Below, piece after piece: positions 38,851 to 48,885 of a DNA stretch of 64,000 nt. A model generated the notes under the pieces. That model ran no database searches, was not told where the DNA came from, and saw only the letters and a list, made by a program, of their open reading frames with translations. The DNA is from Asparagopsis taxiformis (Eukaryota; Rhodophyta; Florideophyceae; Bonnemaisoniales; Bonnemaisoniaceae): contig JALQPE010000101.1 of NCBI GenBank assembly GCA_030407315.1, forward strand, positions 124,001-188,000, given 5' to 3'. Each line of letters opens with the position of its first letter. Position 1 is the first letter of the stretch. Position numbers and translations under genes: made by a program.

Positions 38851-39266
38851 TTTGAAGAGAGAAGTGTGAATGAGGGGTTGGTGCAGTTTGGACGATTGGC
38901 ATCATGCAGTTGTATAAGAGGGGAGGTTGAGCAGTTGAGTGAGTGGAGGGTTGGCTTTCTTCGGAGCGTTACCAACAGTGTTAGTTCGGGAGTGTTGACG
39001 GTCGTGGGGAAGGAACGGAGATGAATTTGATGTAGTTTGGAAACAGCCAGTGATTTGGTGGGGGTCTCGTGAGATGAGGTGGCACTACCAATGAAAGCTG
39101 CTCATTTGGCCGAATGATGCGTATTGTGATTGTGTGGACAAAATGTGCTGCAGTTGTATAACAGTTTGACAAGAGGTCGACTGTAGTAGTATAAGCGCAG
39201 CAAAACTCGGCCTCGTTTACAAAAACTATTGCACCTGCACAGACAAGTTACATCAAAATGACCAAA
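38851..39266. other. Intergenic region, no gene seen
   Basis: This is the leader of the gene at 37705 and the 3' flank of citrate synthase. On the minus strand TGTAA motifs occur at 39248-39252 and 39217-39221, 15 and 46 nt after the citrate synthase stop. Confidence 0.4.
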
Positions 39267-40676
39267 CTAGGCAGTAACAGCCTCCGCCTCCTCATAGTGT
39301 TTCTTAATCCACTCGGTAGTAACTGACTTGGGACGCTCAATCGGCAAACCAAGCGCACGATCCCAAATCAAGTTGGCGAGCGGACCAATGGCTCTCGATA
39401 CACCAAACAGTACTGTATAATACTCCGCCTCTGTCAGACCATAGTACCTCAACAGAACACCGGAATGCGCATCGACATTCGGCCAAGGATTCTTCACCTT
39501 ACCCTGCTCCTTCAACACAGCAGGCACAACCTCATACAACATCGATACCATCTTAAACATATCATCGTCCGGCAAATTCTTCAGTCCAAACTCACGCTGC
39601 ACCATATACCTGGGGTCGGTCTTCCTCAGCACCGCATGTCCATATCCAGGAATCACCTTACCGGACTTGAGCGTCTGCCAGCAAAACTCTGTTAGATTTT
39701 CATGCGTCGCCTCTTTGCCACCCAAGCTCTCCTTAGCGTTGAGAATCCAGCGCAGCACCTCCTGGTTGGCCAGGCCATGCAGCGGGCCCGCCAGACCGTT
39801 TATGCCAGCTGACAGCGACAGGAAGGGGTCGCTGAGGGCGGAACCTACCAAACGGATGGCATGTGCCGACACGTTGCCACCCTCATGGTCTGCGTGGATA
39901 GTGAGGTAGAGTCGCATGAGGTCGTCAAATTGCGGGTCATTAAAACCCATCATACGTGCATAGTTAGCGCTCATATCGAGATTTTCGGCGTCGGACGGAA
40001 TGATCGACCCGTCTTTGAAGGAGCGTCGATAGATTCTAGCAGCCACTTCTGGAAGCTGCGCAATGACAGTCATCGTATCCTCGAAGCAATGCTCCCAATA
40101 CATCGATTTAGGCGTCCCCTTGTTATACTCCTCCGCCATGACCGACTGTTTCTGCATGGCGAGAATGGCAATCGAGAACTGCGTCATGGGATGCATGGTG
40201 AGCGGAAGCGAATCAATGGCCGACACGACGTATTCGGGGAGTCGCGAGCGCGCGGCGAAATCGGCTCGCAATGCGTCGACCTGCGCATCGGTCGGGATTT
40301 CACTAGTAAGTAGCAGCCAGAAAAGGGCCTCCGGAAGCGGCTCGGAACCTCCGGCGGCTTTTGGGAGAAGCTTTTGACATTCGGGCAGTGTGTAACCACG
40401 GAATGTAATGCCCTCTTCCGTGTCGAGTAGAGAGGTTTCATAGGTCATTGCTTTGACGCTTCGCATTCCACCGTAGGCTTGCGTGACGGTGCAGGAGCCG
40501 ATTTGTTTGTCGCCGTGTTTGGCGCGGATTTCTTTCACGTCATCAATGGCAGACGGTAGTTTGGCTGCAAAGGCTTCCTTCAGACCGCTCTGCCCCTTTG
40601 GAGAGAGCATCGAGGCGTGGCGCAACGGCGCCCCGCGGAGCGAGGCGCGGATAAGATGCGTGGCGTTGCGGAACAT
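39267..40676 (-). CDS. Citrate synthase, mitochondrial (469 aa)
   Basis: This enzyme condenses acetyl-CoA and oxaloacetate to citrate in the TCA cycle. The N-terminus ([20 protein letters not shown]) is an Arg-rich amphipathic mitochondrial presequence. Family blocks follow in order: [37 protein letters not shown] sequence, [13 protein letters not shown], the catalytic His in [11 protein letters not shown] (about residue 298), the catalytic His in [15 protein letters not shown] (about 342) and the catalytic Asp in [10 protein letters not shown] (about 401). This is the animal/plant mitochondrial type rather than the peroxisomal or bacterial type. The length is normal and no intron is needed. 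Confidence 0.97.
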   Translation of the reverse strand: MFRNATHLIRASLRGAPLRHASMLSPKGQSGLKEAFAAKLPSAIDDVKEIRAKHGDKQIGSCTVTQAYGGMRSVKAMTYETSLLDTEEGITFRGYTLPECQKLLPKAAGGSEPLPEALFWLLLTSEIPTDAQVDALRADFAARSRLPEYVVSAIDSLPLTMHPMTQFSIAILAMQKQSVMAEEYNKGTPKSMYWEHCFEDTMTVIAQLPEVAARIYRRSFKDGSIIPSDAENLDMSANYARMMGFNDPQFDDLMRLYLTIHADHEGGNVSAHAIRLVGSALSDPFLSLSAGINGLAGPLHGLANQEVLRWILNAKESLGGKEATHENLTEFCWQTLKSGKVIPGYGHAVLRKTDPRYMVQREFGLKNLPDDDMFKMVSMLYEVVPAVLKEQGKVKNPWPNVDAHSGVLLRYYGLTEAEYYTVLFGVSRAIGPLANLIWDRALGLPIERPKSVTTEWIKKHYEEAEAVTA

Positions 40677-41300
40677 TGCGAGCGGGAGATGAGACGGTCG
40701 CGGGCAGAAGCGGGCGCGATCGGAGCGAGGAGCAGGGCCGATGGAGGAATGGATTGGTTATGATGAAATTTGGAGTTGTTGTTGCCATGTCAGCCAATTG
40801 GTCGCGATGAATCTGATGTGACCAATGCGATGTCAGCGCGTTGATATGAATCTTTGACGACACGTGTGGGTCGCGTGATGGATTGGGAGAAAAAGTTTTC
40901 AAAGTCTTTTTCGTTTGCATTTGCACGCAAGTCGCTGAATGGTCAGCGTCTCGTTGATCATCTTCGTCCGTGGACCATCGAAATGTTGCCCGCGTAGCAT
41001 GCGTCAGTACTTTCCAACATACTATACCTGTTACTACTTATGTTTGTGCATCCAACAGCTACTGGCTGATACTTTTTCCAAGCCTAAGATAATCCACTAC
41101 TTTGTGGCTCAAACTCCATTCCCTGACTCCGACCAGCCATAAATTCCTTCATCGCACCACGTGAAGGCGCCGACGGAACAAAGCTGAAAGTCACAAGTGT
41201 ACGAACGAGCACCAAGACGCGCGGACATCGCCACGACCAAAATTAGGTCGAAATTGTAGTGCACAATTTTCACCGCCACAAACGCCAACCACCATTGCGC
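40677..41300. other. Divergent intergenic region, no gene seen
   Basis: This is the shared upstream region of citrate synthase and the Nudix gene. Short frames only. The Nudix TATA box begins at 41302. Confidence 0.4.
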
Positions 41301-41301
41301 C

Positions 41302-41308
41302 TATATAG
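41302..41308 (+). promoter_or_regulatory. TATA box of the Nudix gene
   Basis: TATATAG lies 64 bp upstream of the ATG at 41366. An out-of-frame ATG at 41337 precedes the chosen start and forms a short upstream frame. Confidence 0.5.
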
Positions 41309-41365
41309 CACCACCATCTCACACCACCCTTGAACGATGGCCGTCACACTCGGCACATATTCGTC

Positions 41366-42157
41366 ATGACTCAACACGCTTTCTGCGCACCGCTTGCACT
41401 CCCCATGAGATTCAATCTCCGTAGATTGCGCCCACGAGCCAATCGCTTCACCACAATGATCGCCCCCGCTGTGCCCAAAACCGCCGTAGCCGAGGAGCAT
41501 TTCGACATCCTCAAGCCGGACGGCACCCCCGCCGGTTATTCAAAGCCCCGTTCGTTAGTGCATAAGAACGGCTATTTGCACCGCTCGACCCATATGTGGG
41601 TGCTGTCCAACGACGGCAGGGTCCTGTTGCAGAAGCGGTCGCAATTAAAGGACACTTTTCCGGTAAGTCGCATCCAAATTGTGGTCCATTGCTTCAAAGC
41701 AGCCGTTTCAGTTTGATTTTCTCACACCTTTGATCTCTCGATGTGTTTTTTATAGGGGAGATGGGACGTTTCCGCCGCCGGACACATTTCTGCTGGTGAC
41801 TATAGTAGACCGTCTGCCCTGCGCGAGTTGGAGGAGGAACTTGGCTTGTATTTGGATAACCCGTCCGAATTGAAGTATATTATGAGCTGCACTGGTATGG
41901 AACGAGGCAGCACCGAGCGTCATGGCTCGTTTGTGGATAATGAGATACAGGATATTTATGTCTATGTTGCCAAGGAAACTATTCCGATTGAACGCTTTAC
42001 TTTGCAAGCCGAGGAGGTTGACATGGTGGAATATTGGAATGTGCACGACTATCTCAACGCTATCCGCAACGGTGACCGGTCATTCGTGCCGAGAAGCCAG
42101 AACTATCTGAACACGTTCTTCCCATGGCTTGAAGAGCACATCTCTGCGATGGAATAA
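41366..42157 (+). CDS. Nudix hydrolase (NUDX3 / IPP-isomerase-like), one 93-nt intron
   Basis: Exons 41366-41662 and 41756-42157 (phase 0) encode 232 residues; the intron is GTAAGT...TTATAG. The N-terminus (MTQHAFCAPLALPMRF) is a likely plastid presequence. The mature part reads EEHFDILKPDGTPAGYSKPR, HKNGYLHRSTHMWVL and, across the splice junction, KDTFP/GRWDVSAAGHISAGD followed by ALRELEEELGL, the REUxEExGU core of the Nudix box. The SAAGHISAGD version is typical of plant NUDX3 and bacterial YfcD-type proteins rather than true IPP isomerase. It probably cleaves a nucleoside diphosphate-linked substrate; which one is unknown. This is the only intron in the window that is needed to restore a known domain. 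Confidence 0.9.
41663..41755 (+). other. Spliceosomal intron of the Nudix gene (93 nt)
   Basis: The donor GTAAGT and acceptor TTTTTTATAG lie exactly between the two halves of the Nudix domain. Joining keeps the frame and restores the conserved FPGRWDVSAAGH block. Confidence 0.92.
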
Positions 42158-42295
42158 GTCGATCAATCGTTTCGTCCACTCTGTATTTTCCACAAGGTAA
42201 TAGTTTATCGTTTCACTCATCCCAATTGTACCAACTCTACTTCATTAGGACAATTACGCTTCCACTGCGAGATCTGGCAGTTGCTGATTGCAAGT

Positions 42296-42304
42296 TATAT
42301 AAAG
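42296..42304 (+). promoter_or_regulatory. TATA box of the alpha/beta hydrolase gene
   Basis: TATATAAAG lies 118 bp upstream of the ATG at 42422 and 139 bp after the Nudix stop. The two genes thus have separate promoters in a tight tandem array. Confidence 0.55.
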
Positions 42305-42421
42305 ATCTGAAACAGCTCTCGGGACCACCAAAACCAACAATATATCAGCAGCCATACGTTCCATCTAGACAATATTTTCACACACAAATAAGCCTCAGCC
42401 TGCCCCAGCGATCCCACACCT

Positions 42422-43723
42422 ATGCTTGCCTTCGCGACTTCACCTCAGCTAATTGCGATGACTGCTCCGCAGCCGCAACCACCTCGACCCGTTTTCGTAC
42501 ACGGCGCCGTCTCCCGCATAACACGGCAGCAGACCTGGAAGAAGCGTGTGCGCAGCATGAAGGTTCTAGCCTCTTTTTTCGCCGACGACGTCCTCTGGTG
42601 GCTACGAAAAGGTCTCTGGTGTATCCCGGCAACGCTTCGAAGCGCGCGCGAGCGCATCACAGTCACGGTATCCGACAAACCTGCGTCGCCATCCGTAGAT
42701 ATATATGCACATGAGGACCACAAATCTTACGTGCAGGCACGCGTCGCAAACGAACAATCGCACATCGAGACGCCGCATACACCTGTCGTGGTCTACGTGC
42801 ACGGCGGCGCTTGGGGCTCCGGAGATTCAACCCATTATTCGCAGATGGCGACAACGCTGACAGCGCGCACAAAAGCCATCGTGCTTGTCGCGTCGTACGC
42901 GCTCTATCCCGACAGCGATATGGACAAGCAAACAGATGATGTCGCGGTGGTTTTGAGATATGCTCGACGTACATTCCCGAATCAACAGGTTGCGCTGCTC
43001 GCGCATTCTTCAGGCGCGCAAATATCCGCTTTGGCTTTGCTGCGTGCCGCTAAGAAATTCGAGTCGTTGTCGGTGGATGTCGCTGTTTTGAGCGCAGGTC
43101 CGTATCATCTCATGCATCACTTCTTGTTTGAAGCAGGCAGAGGTGTGGCTGATGTGTCTCCAATGCTGCCTGCCGCATGTGCAGAGTTGGATGGTGATCA
43201 GTTTGATGTTCGTTCGCCGACGTGTTTAGCTGAGAATTTTGACGGGTTTTTGCAGGAGGTAAAGGGGTTACCGACGTCTCGCCTAGCATTAGAGGGTGAA
43301 GTAGCCGCTTCTAATGTATATTTGCCCGATGTACAAAGCTCACCGGATGAAATAATTGTACGTGGCTTTCCGCGGACGTATATCATGTCGTCATCGCGTG
43401 ACAGTATCGTACCTATCTATAGTTCTGTTCGATTTGCAGCGGCATTACGTAAGTTGGGGCTTGATGCAAAGTTGTTAGTGTACGATCACATGGATCATGT
43501 TGATTTTGTCACCGATTGGTTCTCCAATGCACAACCGAGAGAGCTGGCTGATGTACTTGACGTTGATGAAAATGATCAGAAGCGAAGATCCCAGTATGTC
43601 TCAAAGCTGAAAGGTCAATGTGCAGTAGCTCTTATGTCTGATTCCGAACAGCACACAGCACCATCTCCCTACTCGCGCGACGTATTGCGAATCATCAACC
43701 ACATGACAAACCTCTGTGCTTAA
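42422..43723 (+). CDS. Alpha/beta hydrolase, isoprenylcysteine methylesterase-like (433 aa)
   Basis: A serine esterase/lipase fold: oxyanion motif VYVHGGAWGSGD (about residue 126), nucleophile Ser in LLAHSSGAQI (about 196), then an Asp in SSSRDSIVPI and a His in YDHMDHVDF as the likely rest of the triad. The layout resembles plant isoprenylcysteine alpha-carbonyl methylesterase and related HSL-type esterases. The N-terminus MLAFATSPQL carries the early Ala-Phe motif, so plastid import is possible. A basic amphipathic segment (RVRSMKVLASFFADDVLWWLRKGLW) follows. TGTAA at 43745-43749 lies just after the stop. The substrate is unknown. Confidence 0.85.
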   Translation: MLAFATSPQLIAMTAPQPQPPRPVFVHGAVSRITRQQTWKKRVRSMKVLASFFADDVLWWLRKGLWCIPATLRSARERITVTVSDKPASPSVDIYAHEDHKSYVQARVANEQSHIETPHTPVVVYVHGGAWGSGDSTHYSQMATTLTARTKAIVLVASYALYPDSDMDKQTDDVAVVLRYARRTFPNQQVALLAHSSGAQISALALLRAAKKFESLSVDVAVLSAGPYHLMHHFLFEAGRGVADVSPMLPAACAELDGDQFDVRSPTCLAENFDGFLQEVKGLPTSRLALEGEVAASNVYLPDVQSSPDEIIVRGFPRTYIMSSSRDSIVPIYSSVRFAAALRKLGLDAKLLVYDHMDHVDFVTDWFSNAQPRELADVLDVDENDQKRRSQYVSKLKGQCAVALMSDSEQHTAPSPYSRDVLRIINHMTNLCA

Positions 43724-43956
43724 TACATATCGCAAGTTCAATTTTGTAATATAACCAGCATCATCATCTCAATCGATGTATAATGGATTTTATTGCCAAC
43801 AGCACCATTACACCTCACAAAACTGTTGCTATACAACTACCTACCTCTTCTCCTTGGAGAAGGCTGCCATGAGCCTGGCTGAAAGTCCTCTCCAGCTCCC
43901 TTCATAAAACACGAAGATTCACACTAGTTAGTACAATGAAAACATTGAAGGGCTTG

Positions 43957-44487
43957 TCAGAGCATAATGCGATATCCTACCGTTGATTCTTGCCCTTCAT
44001 TGCGAGTATTTCTGTCATCGTGAAATCCAACAGGTTTGACCGCTTTTGAAACCGAAAGTGGTGCATCAGCAGCAGATTGTGGAGGTCTCGCTAGCTCGAG
44101 CATAACATTTTTTCGGCGACGAGCACGCGCTTCTTCCTCGGCACTGGTGCGCAGAGGTTTCGTGCCAGAAAATTGTCTCAGACGTTGTTTTTCATCCTCG
44201 GCCTCTAGAATTGCAACCTTCTCAGCAAGGTGTTCCTTCTTGAGTTCTGAGAATTCAAGCTCCTCCGGAGTGGGGATCGAATCGCGTCGATTGTGCAACC
44301 AGCTCCACCACTCGATGGGCATTCGATCAGATGAATGGGTGATGTTTTTGTCCTTGTACTCAACATAACGCTTTTCTGGTTTGCCCTTTGCAACAAATTC
44401 ACTGTAGAACAAATGGTGCCTGTCTTCACCCACAAGACGCCGCGAGAGAATCCAATCCCATGTTCTCGCGAGTCTGGATTGCCACAT
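43957..44487 (-). CDS. NDUFAF2: Complex I assembly factor NDUFAF2 / NDUFA12-like (176 aa)
   Basis: This small mitochondrial protein helps assemble NADH:ubiquinone oxidoreductase. The family core lies at about residues 18-75: RRLVGEDRHHLFY, KRYVEYKDK, then MPIEWWSWLHNRRDSIPTPEEL. The Trp-rich P-x-E-W-W-x-W-L motif and the Pro-Thr-x-E-E segment are diagnostic of the NDUFA12/NDUFAF2 family. The long charged C-terminus (AEEEARARRRKN) and sequence after the core favour the assembly factor over the structural subunit NDUFA12. The start at 44487 gives the normal N-terminal helix (MWQSRLARTWDWIL). Confidence 0.85.
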   Translation of the reverse strand: MWQSRLARTWDWILSRRLVGEDRHHLFYSEFVAKGKPEKRYVEYKDKNITHSSDRMPIEWWSWLHNRRDSIPTPEELEFSELKKEHLAEKVAILEAEDEKQRLRQFSGTKPLRTSAEEEARARRRKNVMLELARPPQSAADAPLSVSKAVKPVGFHDDRNTRNEGQESTVGYRIML

Positions 44488-44900
44488 TTGTTGATACGGA
44501 TTTCCGAGCAGTGCGGGGTGCAGCCCAATTAAACAATCACGACAATTTTATTGGTTTGGATTGCGCTTACCATGTTTCCCGAGTTGTACAAATCAGCGAA
44601 AAATATCTACCGCAGTCTGCTTCGTCCGTACCACTTGCTTGATGCGTTCATCGTACGTTGCGCTGAGCTTAATCGGCGCTATCGACTTGCCTCACAAGAA
44701 AACCCTGCTCAAATGACAAGACCTAGAACGTCAGCACAACATGGGTAGAATGTATTTAAATTGTGTCCCCAGCAAAACTTGCTCTCGACTGCGCTTTATG
44801 TTGAATTAGCTATCTACAGTCTGAGTCACTACACCAGCACAATGCTCCAATTGCAAGTCCAGCCCTAACACGATATCAAAAGAACCCAGATAACTTATAT
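44488..44900. other. Intergenic region with one candidate small ORF
   Basis: This is the upstream region of NDUFAF2 and the 3' flank of HSP90. The 58-codon frame at 44572-44748 is listed separately. CCAAT at 44524-44528 stands between the two start codons. Confidence 0.4.
44572..44748 (+). CDS. Candidate small LYR-like protein (58 aa)
   Basis: The ATG at 44572 opens a 58-codon frame beginning MFPELYKSAKNIYRSLLRPY. The stretch resembles the start of LYR/complex1 proteins (aromatic-Arg followed by LLR), which bind acyl carrier protein and serve Fe-S and complex I assembly. LYR proteins are normally about 80-110 residues, so this is short or has a further exon. It lies 84 bp from the divergent complex I assembly factor, which fits the idea but proves nothing. 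The frame may be chance. Confidence 0.3.
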   Translation: MFPELYKSAKNIYRSLLRPYHLLDAFIVRCAELNRRYRLASQENPAQMTRPRTSAQHG

Positions 44901-47306
44901 TCAGTTCATCACCTCCGGATCCACCTTCTTCACTTCGGTGTCAATGACGGGGTCCTCACTCTTGGCACCAGTGATTTCCTCTTCATCTGCGAGATTGATG
45001 TTATCCATGTTGAAGTCTGGGTTGTTTTTCATGACTTCCTCCAGGTTTTTCATGTCAAACTGAGGGTCGCCCTTTCCTTCATTGTCAAGAGATGGTGCAG
45101 GTGCCTCAGTGGGCATTACGACCTCCGGTGCGGCGATGCTGGATGACACAAGCGAGCTCACACGTTTGGCGAAAATAGCAGAGTCGTCCAGTGCATACCC
45201 TCCTGTCAGTAAGGCCAGCTCATAGACGAGCATACATGTTTGTTTCACCTTATCATCGTCACTACCCACAGCACCCTCTAGCTGCACTTTGATGTCCTTG
45301 ATGATTGGATGCTTCGGGTTGATGTCAAGTGTACGCGACTTCACCATGAAGCCTGACATGCCAGGGTCGTTCATACCACTAGCACCAACCTCCTTCATGT
45401 ATCTTTCCATGGTTGGCGAGATACCGAAAGATGACTGCGTGATAGTAGACGGTGATTCAGTCAAACGGTCACTAACCTGCACCTTACCCACCTTGTCTGA
45501 TAGTAGGGTCGTGAGGAACTGGACAACATCCTTAAAGTCCTCGGCAAGAGCCTTGTCTTCTTCCTTCTCTTCGTCACTCTTCAAATCACCAAGATCCAGA
45601 TCATCTTTGGAGACATCAACGAATTTGAATGTGGTTTCCTCGTCGTCGTCAGCATTGCGCTTGGTCTTGTAGTTCGCAATGTTCTGAACGGCAATCTCGT
45701 CGACAGGCTCAGTAAGGAAGATAACCTCGAAGCCGAGCTTTCGCAACCGTTCCATTGCGGGAGCAGACTCACCTGCCGCACGAGAGGAAGCGGCCACGTA
45801 GTAAATATCCTTCTGGTTCTCCTTCATCCTCGACACGTATCCATCAAGATCAGTGTACTTCTCAGTGCTGTTAGAAGACGACCATAGTGCGATCTTGGTC
45901 AATTCGGTAACCTGATCCTGACCCTCGATAATTCCGGCCTTGATGTAGCGGCCGAACTGCTTCCAGAAGTCCTCATAGTCATCATTATCCCTGGCTTTAA
46001 TTGCCTTGAACATGTCGACTGCCTTTCGAATGAGTCGTTTAGACATGGTTCTGAGAACACGGCTCTTTTGCAAAATTTCACGGCTGACATTAAGCGGGAG
46101 ATCCTCAGAGTCGACAACACCACGGAGGAAGCACAGCCAGCGAGGTAGGATATCTTCGAATGAATCCGAGATGAAAACTCGCTTGACATAGAGCTTGAGC
46201 ATACGACCACTGTCCTCAAACATGTTCTGCCTGAGCTCTGGCGGCAACATCTTCGGGGTGTAGAGTAATGCTCGGAACTCGACGTCACCCTCCACAGCAA
46301 AATGGGTATGAGCAAGCGGGTCGTTAAAGTCCTTAGAGATAGTCTTGTAGAAGTCATTGTAGTCATCTTGAGAGACTTCCTTAGGGCGACGCATCCACAA
46401 AGGCTTGAGCTTGTTCACCTGAGACCAGTCTTCCTCTGTTCTCGGAACACGCTTCATTTTCTGCTTGCCATCTGCATCCTTCTCGTCACCATCAGGAACT
46501 TCATCAAACTCGGTGCGCGACTCCCAGCCGTACACAGGAAATTGGATAAATTCCGAATAGCGCTTCATGAGTTCTACTAGACGGAAATTATCTAGGAATT
46601 CCTTGGCACCTTCCTTAATGTGGAGGATAATTCTTGTACCACAGCCAGCCTTCAGAGGCTCTGAATCATCCTCGGAAACCGTGAAAGAACTGTCTGCAGA
46701 AGACTCCCACTTGTACTGCTTGGCATCTGGGTCTGTAGCAGACTTGGTAATGACCTCGACACGGTCGGAGACCAAATAGGCACTGTAGAAACCGACACCA
46801 AACTGACCAATAAGGCTAACATCAGCCGAGCCACCCTCACCAATAGCTTCCATGAACTTTGAAGTGCCACTGGTGGCAATGGATCCAAGGTTGTTAATCA
46901 GCTCCTGTCGAGTCATTCCAACACCACCATCCTCGATAACGACAACACCGGCTTCCTTATCGGCTTTGACGTAGATTGCAGCAGAGCCAGACTCTCCGGC
47001 ATCTTCCGAAGAAAGGGCGAGGAATCGGCGCTTATCACAGGCATCAGAGGCATTACTGACAAGCTCTCGCAGAAAGACATCCTTGTTAGAGTAGAGCGAA
47101 TTGATAATAAGGTTCATGACTCTAGAGACCTCTGCCTGGAACTCGAATTTCTCGACAGGGGGAGCAGACGTCGCGGCATCGGCCGCCATGCGGACATGTA
47201 CACGACGCGACACAGCGACGGAGCAGCTGCGACGGGGCGCCAGACTGGAGAGACGGGGCGGTGCGCGCACGCGCGACAGCGCAAGCGGAGTAGCAAATGC
47301 CTGCAT
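44901..47306 (-). CDS. Plastid HSP90 chaperone (801 aa)
   Basis: This ATP-dependent chaperone of the plastid stroma begins with MQAFATPLALSRVRAPPRL, a basic transit peptide of about 45-55 residues with an early Ala-Phe-x-x-P. The N-terminal ATPase domain shows LIINSLYSNKDVFLRELVSNASDACDK, DGGVGMTRQEL and IGQFGVGFYSAYLV. The middle domain shows LWMRRPKEVS, FRALLYTPK and LKLYVKRVFISD. The C-terminal domain has ERYMKEVGASG followed by the dimer helices. The tail lacks the MEEVD of cytosolic HSP90 and the KDEL of the ER form and ends in an acidic stretch, as organelle HSP90s do. It is intronless and full-length. Confidence 0.95.
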   Translation of the reverse strand: MQAFATPLALSRVRAPPRLSSLAPRRSCSVAVSRRVHVRMAADAATSAPPVEKFEFQAEVSRVMNLIINSLYSNKDVFLRELVSNASDACDKRRFLALSSEDAGESGSAAIYVKADKEAGVVVIEDGGVGMTRQELINNLGSIATSGTSKFMEAIGEGGSADVSLIGQFGVGFYSAYLVSDRVEVITKSATDPDAKQYKWESSADSSFTVSEDDSEPLKAGCGTRIILHIKEGAKEFLDNFRLVELMKRYSEFIQFPVYGWESRTEFDEVPDGDEKDADGKQKMKRVPRTEEDWSQVNKLKPLWMRRPKEVSQDDYNDFYKTISKDFNDPLAHTHFAVEGDVEFRALLYTPKMLPPELRQNMFEDSGRMLKLYVKRVFISDSFEDILPRWLCFLRGVVDSEDLPLNVSREILQKSRVLRTMSKRLIRKAVDMFKAIKARDNDDYEDFWKQFGRYIKAGIIEGQDQVTELTKIALWSSSNSTEKYTDLDGYVSRMKENQKDIYYVAASSRAAGESAPAMERLRKLGFEVIFLTEPVDEIAVQNIANYKTKRNADDDEETTFKFVDVSKDDLDLGDLKSDEEKEEDKALAEDFKDVVQFLTTLLSDKVGKVQVSDRLTESPSTITQSSFGISPTMERYMKEVGASGMNDPGMSGFMVKSRTLDINPKHPIIKDIKVQLEGAVGSDDDKVKQTCMLVYELALLTGGYALDDSAIFAKRVSSLVSSSIAAPEVVMPTEAPAPSLDNEGKGDPQFDMKNLEEVMKNNPDFNMDNINLADEEEITGAKSEDPVIDTEVKKVDPEVMN

Positions 47307-47862
47307 GTTGCGAAGAGGAGCGAGCGAATTAGAAAATGACCAGAGGCGGGAGGGGAACGGACGTAACAGTGGTGAGTAGAGGTGCCACGGACGGAGAACT
47401 GAATTTATGCAGATCGCACCGACGGATCAGTGCTGCGGCCAAGGACTCGAACGTTTAGCCAATGCTGCCAATTGACGTCGTGCGCAGCATCATGCCAGCT
47501 GATGCGCCGTGCGTACAATCTCGACGTCGACAGTGCCGTTGGCTCCTGAAAATTACTGAATTTCATATTTCACGGCGCTCATCCCAGTTGTTGATCTCGA
47601 AGCCTCCAGAAGGGACAGACTGTCCTTTTGAACACTAGCATAACGTAAACTGAAACTACGCTATGTATTGCTATAGTTTCAGTGTACATCGGCACAACAG
47701 TTGAGTGATGTGGTCCAACTTTCGAAATGGTGTGCATGCGCTAATTTAGACGGTCAGTACGAATCATTGCCGAAGTGGATCGGGTCGAAGCGCAACCAAA
47801 AAACGTTCAACTTGAACGATGCCGCTGCAAATGCCTCGTCCCTTTCCAAATAGTATCACGTA
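47307..47862. other. Divergent promoter region of HSP90 and the gene at 47863
   Basis: CCAAT occurs at 47459-47463 and again at 47468-47472, and TGACGTCG at 47473-47480. CATAAATT (minus strand, near 47402-47409) could be the HSP90 TATA element. No clear heat-shock element was found. No other gene is seen. Confidence 0.4.
47473..47480. promoter_or_regulatory. CRE-like box TGACGTCG next to CCAAT
   Basis: TGACGTCG directly follows CCAAT about 170 bp upstream of the HSP90 ATG, an arrangement resembling stress-responsive promoters that use NF-Y with an ATF-type bZIP. Function is inferred. Confidence 0.35.
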
Positions 47863-48885
47863 ATGAGCGCAAGTTTCCCCAGTTCCTGGGAGCCGTACGG
47901 GTCGTCTCAACAGCCCGCGCTGTCCTGGCGGCCACCAGCAACCGGTCCGTCTCAAAAGCGCCGCACAACACCCTCCCTTCCGCTTTCCTTCCTGCGAAAA
48001 TCAAAGCCTCCACCCGCGGCTCCTTCCAAATCCCCGCCACCCACACCGTCCTACGAGCGACAACTCGCCGAAATCGAGCGTGACACCCGTCTCGAACAAC
48101 GTTTCGACGCCGTTCGAGCCGACATACGCGCCGTATCCGACTTGCAGCATCGACTGGAGAAGCGCATCGACGACCTAGCCCTCCAGTCCGTCCAGCGCAC
48201 ACGCAATCTATCAGAGACTATTGCCAGCGTGCAACGTGCCGTGGCCACAGTCTCAACCGACGTGCGTAATCTCGCCGAGCAATCCAAACGACTGGCGCGC
48301 GAAACTGAACGACAACACCATGCAGATATACAAACCTGCATCCGTGCCGTACACGAGCTCGCTACTGGACTGCCACAACTCGTGCAGACCGCTGCGACGG
48401 AATGCATGCAGCGCCTTGCACCGGCGCGCAGCGGCAGCCAAAACTACCGCGTGCTGCTGAGGCTACCGCTCGCTCCGAACGGACCGCGTCGATCGGGAAG
48501 AGACGCTGCTGAAGTGGCTCCGTTGCGTCAGACACCCGTTGAGGACATGGTGCAACTGTCGGATGAGTTGGACATTTTTGAAGACGTGCAGCGTTACCAA
48601 ACACGTGATCACAGTCCGTCCGGTTCGCCCACTGTTTCGGATTTGTCGCATTCACGGCCTGATACGGATGAGTCGGCCTGGAGACAGGATGCGTCGCCGC
48701 GTGCGATGGGTCGCCGGGCACCGTCGCTCGCTGAAGCAAGTTTTGACGACTCGAGTAGCGGGTCGGGTGAGAGGTGGCAAATTGCGCACAAACGCAAACG
48801 CATGGCCTCGAAACGGCGTCGTGGCAGTCGCAGACTCGGTCGTGAAAGCTCCAAGCGAGGTCGTGCAAATTCGTCAACTTGGTAA
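47863..48885 (+). CDS. Hypothetical coiled-coil protein with basic C-terminus (340 aa)
   Basis: A Pro/Ser-rich N-terminus (1-65) precedes a long amphipathic coiled coil (about 68-185, ERQLAEIERDTRLEQRF through LAEQSKRLARETERQHH). The second half is disordered with short acidic patches. The C-terminus is strongly basic (HKRKRMASKRRRGSRRLGRESSKRGR), a likely nuclear or DNA-binding signal. The overall form recalls structural nuclear proteins such as recombination-axis or kinetochore components, but I recognise no family. It is transcribed divergently from HSP90. Confidence 0.62.
   Translation: MSASFPSSWEPYGSSQQPALSWRPPATGPSQKRRTTPSLPLSFLRKSKPPPAAPSKSPPPTPSYERQLAEIERDTRLEQRFDAVRADIRAVSDLQHRLEKRIDDLALQSVQRTRNLSETIASVQRAVATVSTDVRNLAEQSKRLARETERQHHADIQTCIRAVHELATGLPQLVQTAATECMQRLAPARSGSQNYRVLLRLPLAPNGPRRSGRDAAEVAPLRQTPVEDMVQLSDELDIFEDVQRYQTRDHSPSGSPTVSDLSHSRPDTDESAWRQDASPRAMGRRAPSLAEASFDDSSSGSGERWQIAHKRKRMASKRRRGSRRLGRESSKRGRANSSTW

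Noticed and set aside
41366..42157. Isopentenyl-diphosphate isomerase
   Set aside because: The superfamily matches, but the EEHFDILKPDG start and the SAAGHISAGD version of the box fit NUDX3/YfcD-type Nudix hydrolases better, and the typical isomerase Cys and Glu motifs are not evident.
47430..47480. tRNA-like T-loop (GTTCGAGTCC on the minus strand)
   Set aside because: The flanking bases do not form a T stem and no anticodon arm or acceptor stem can be built.
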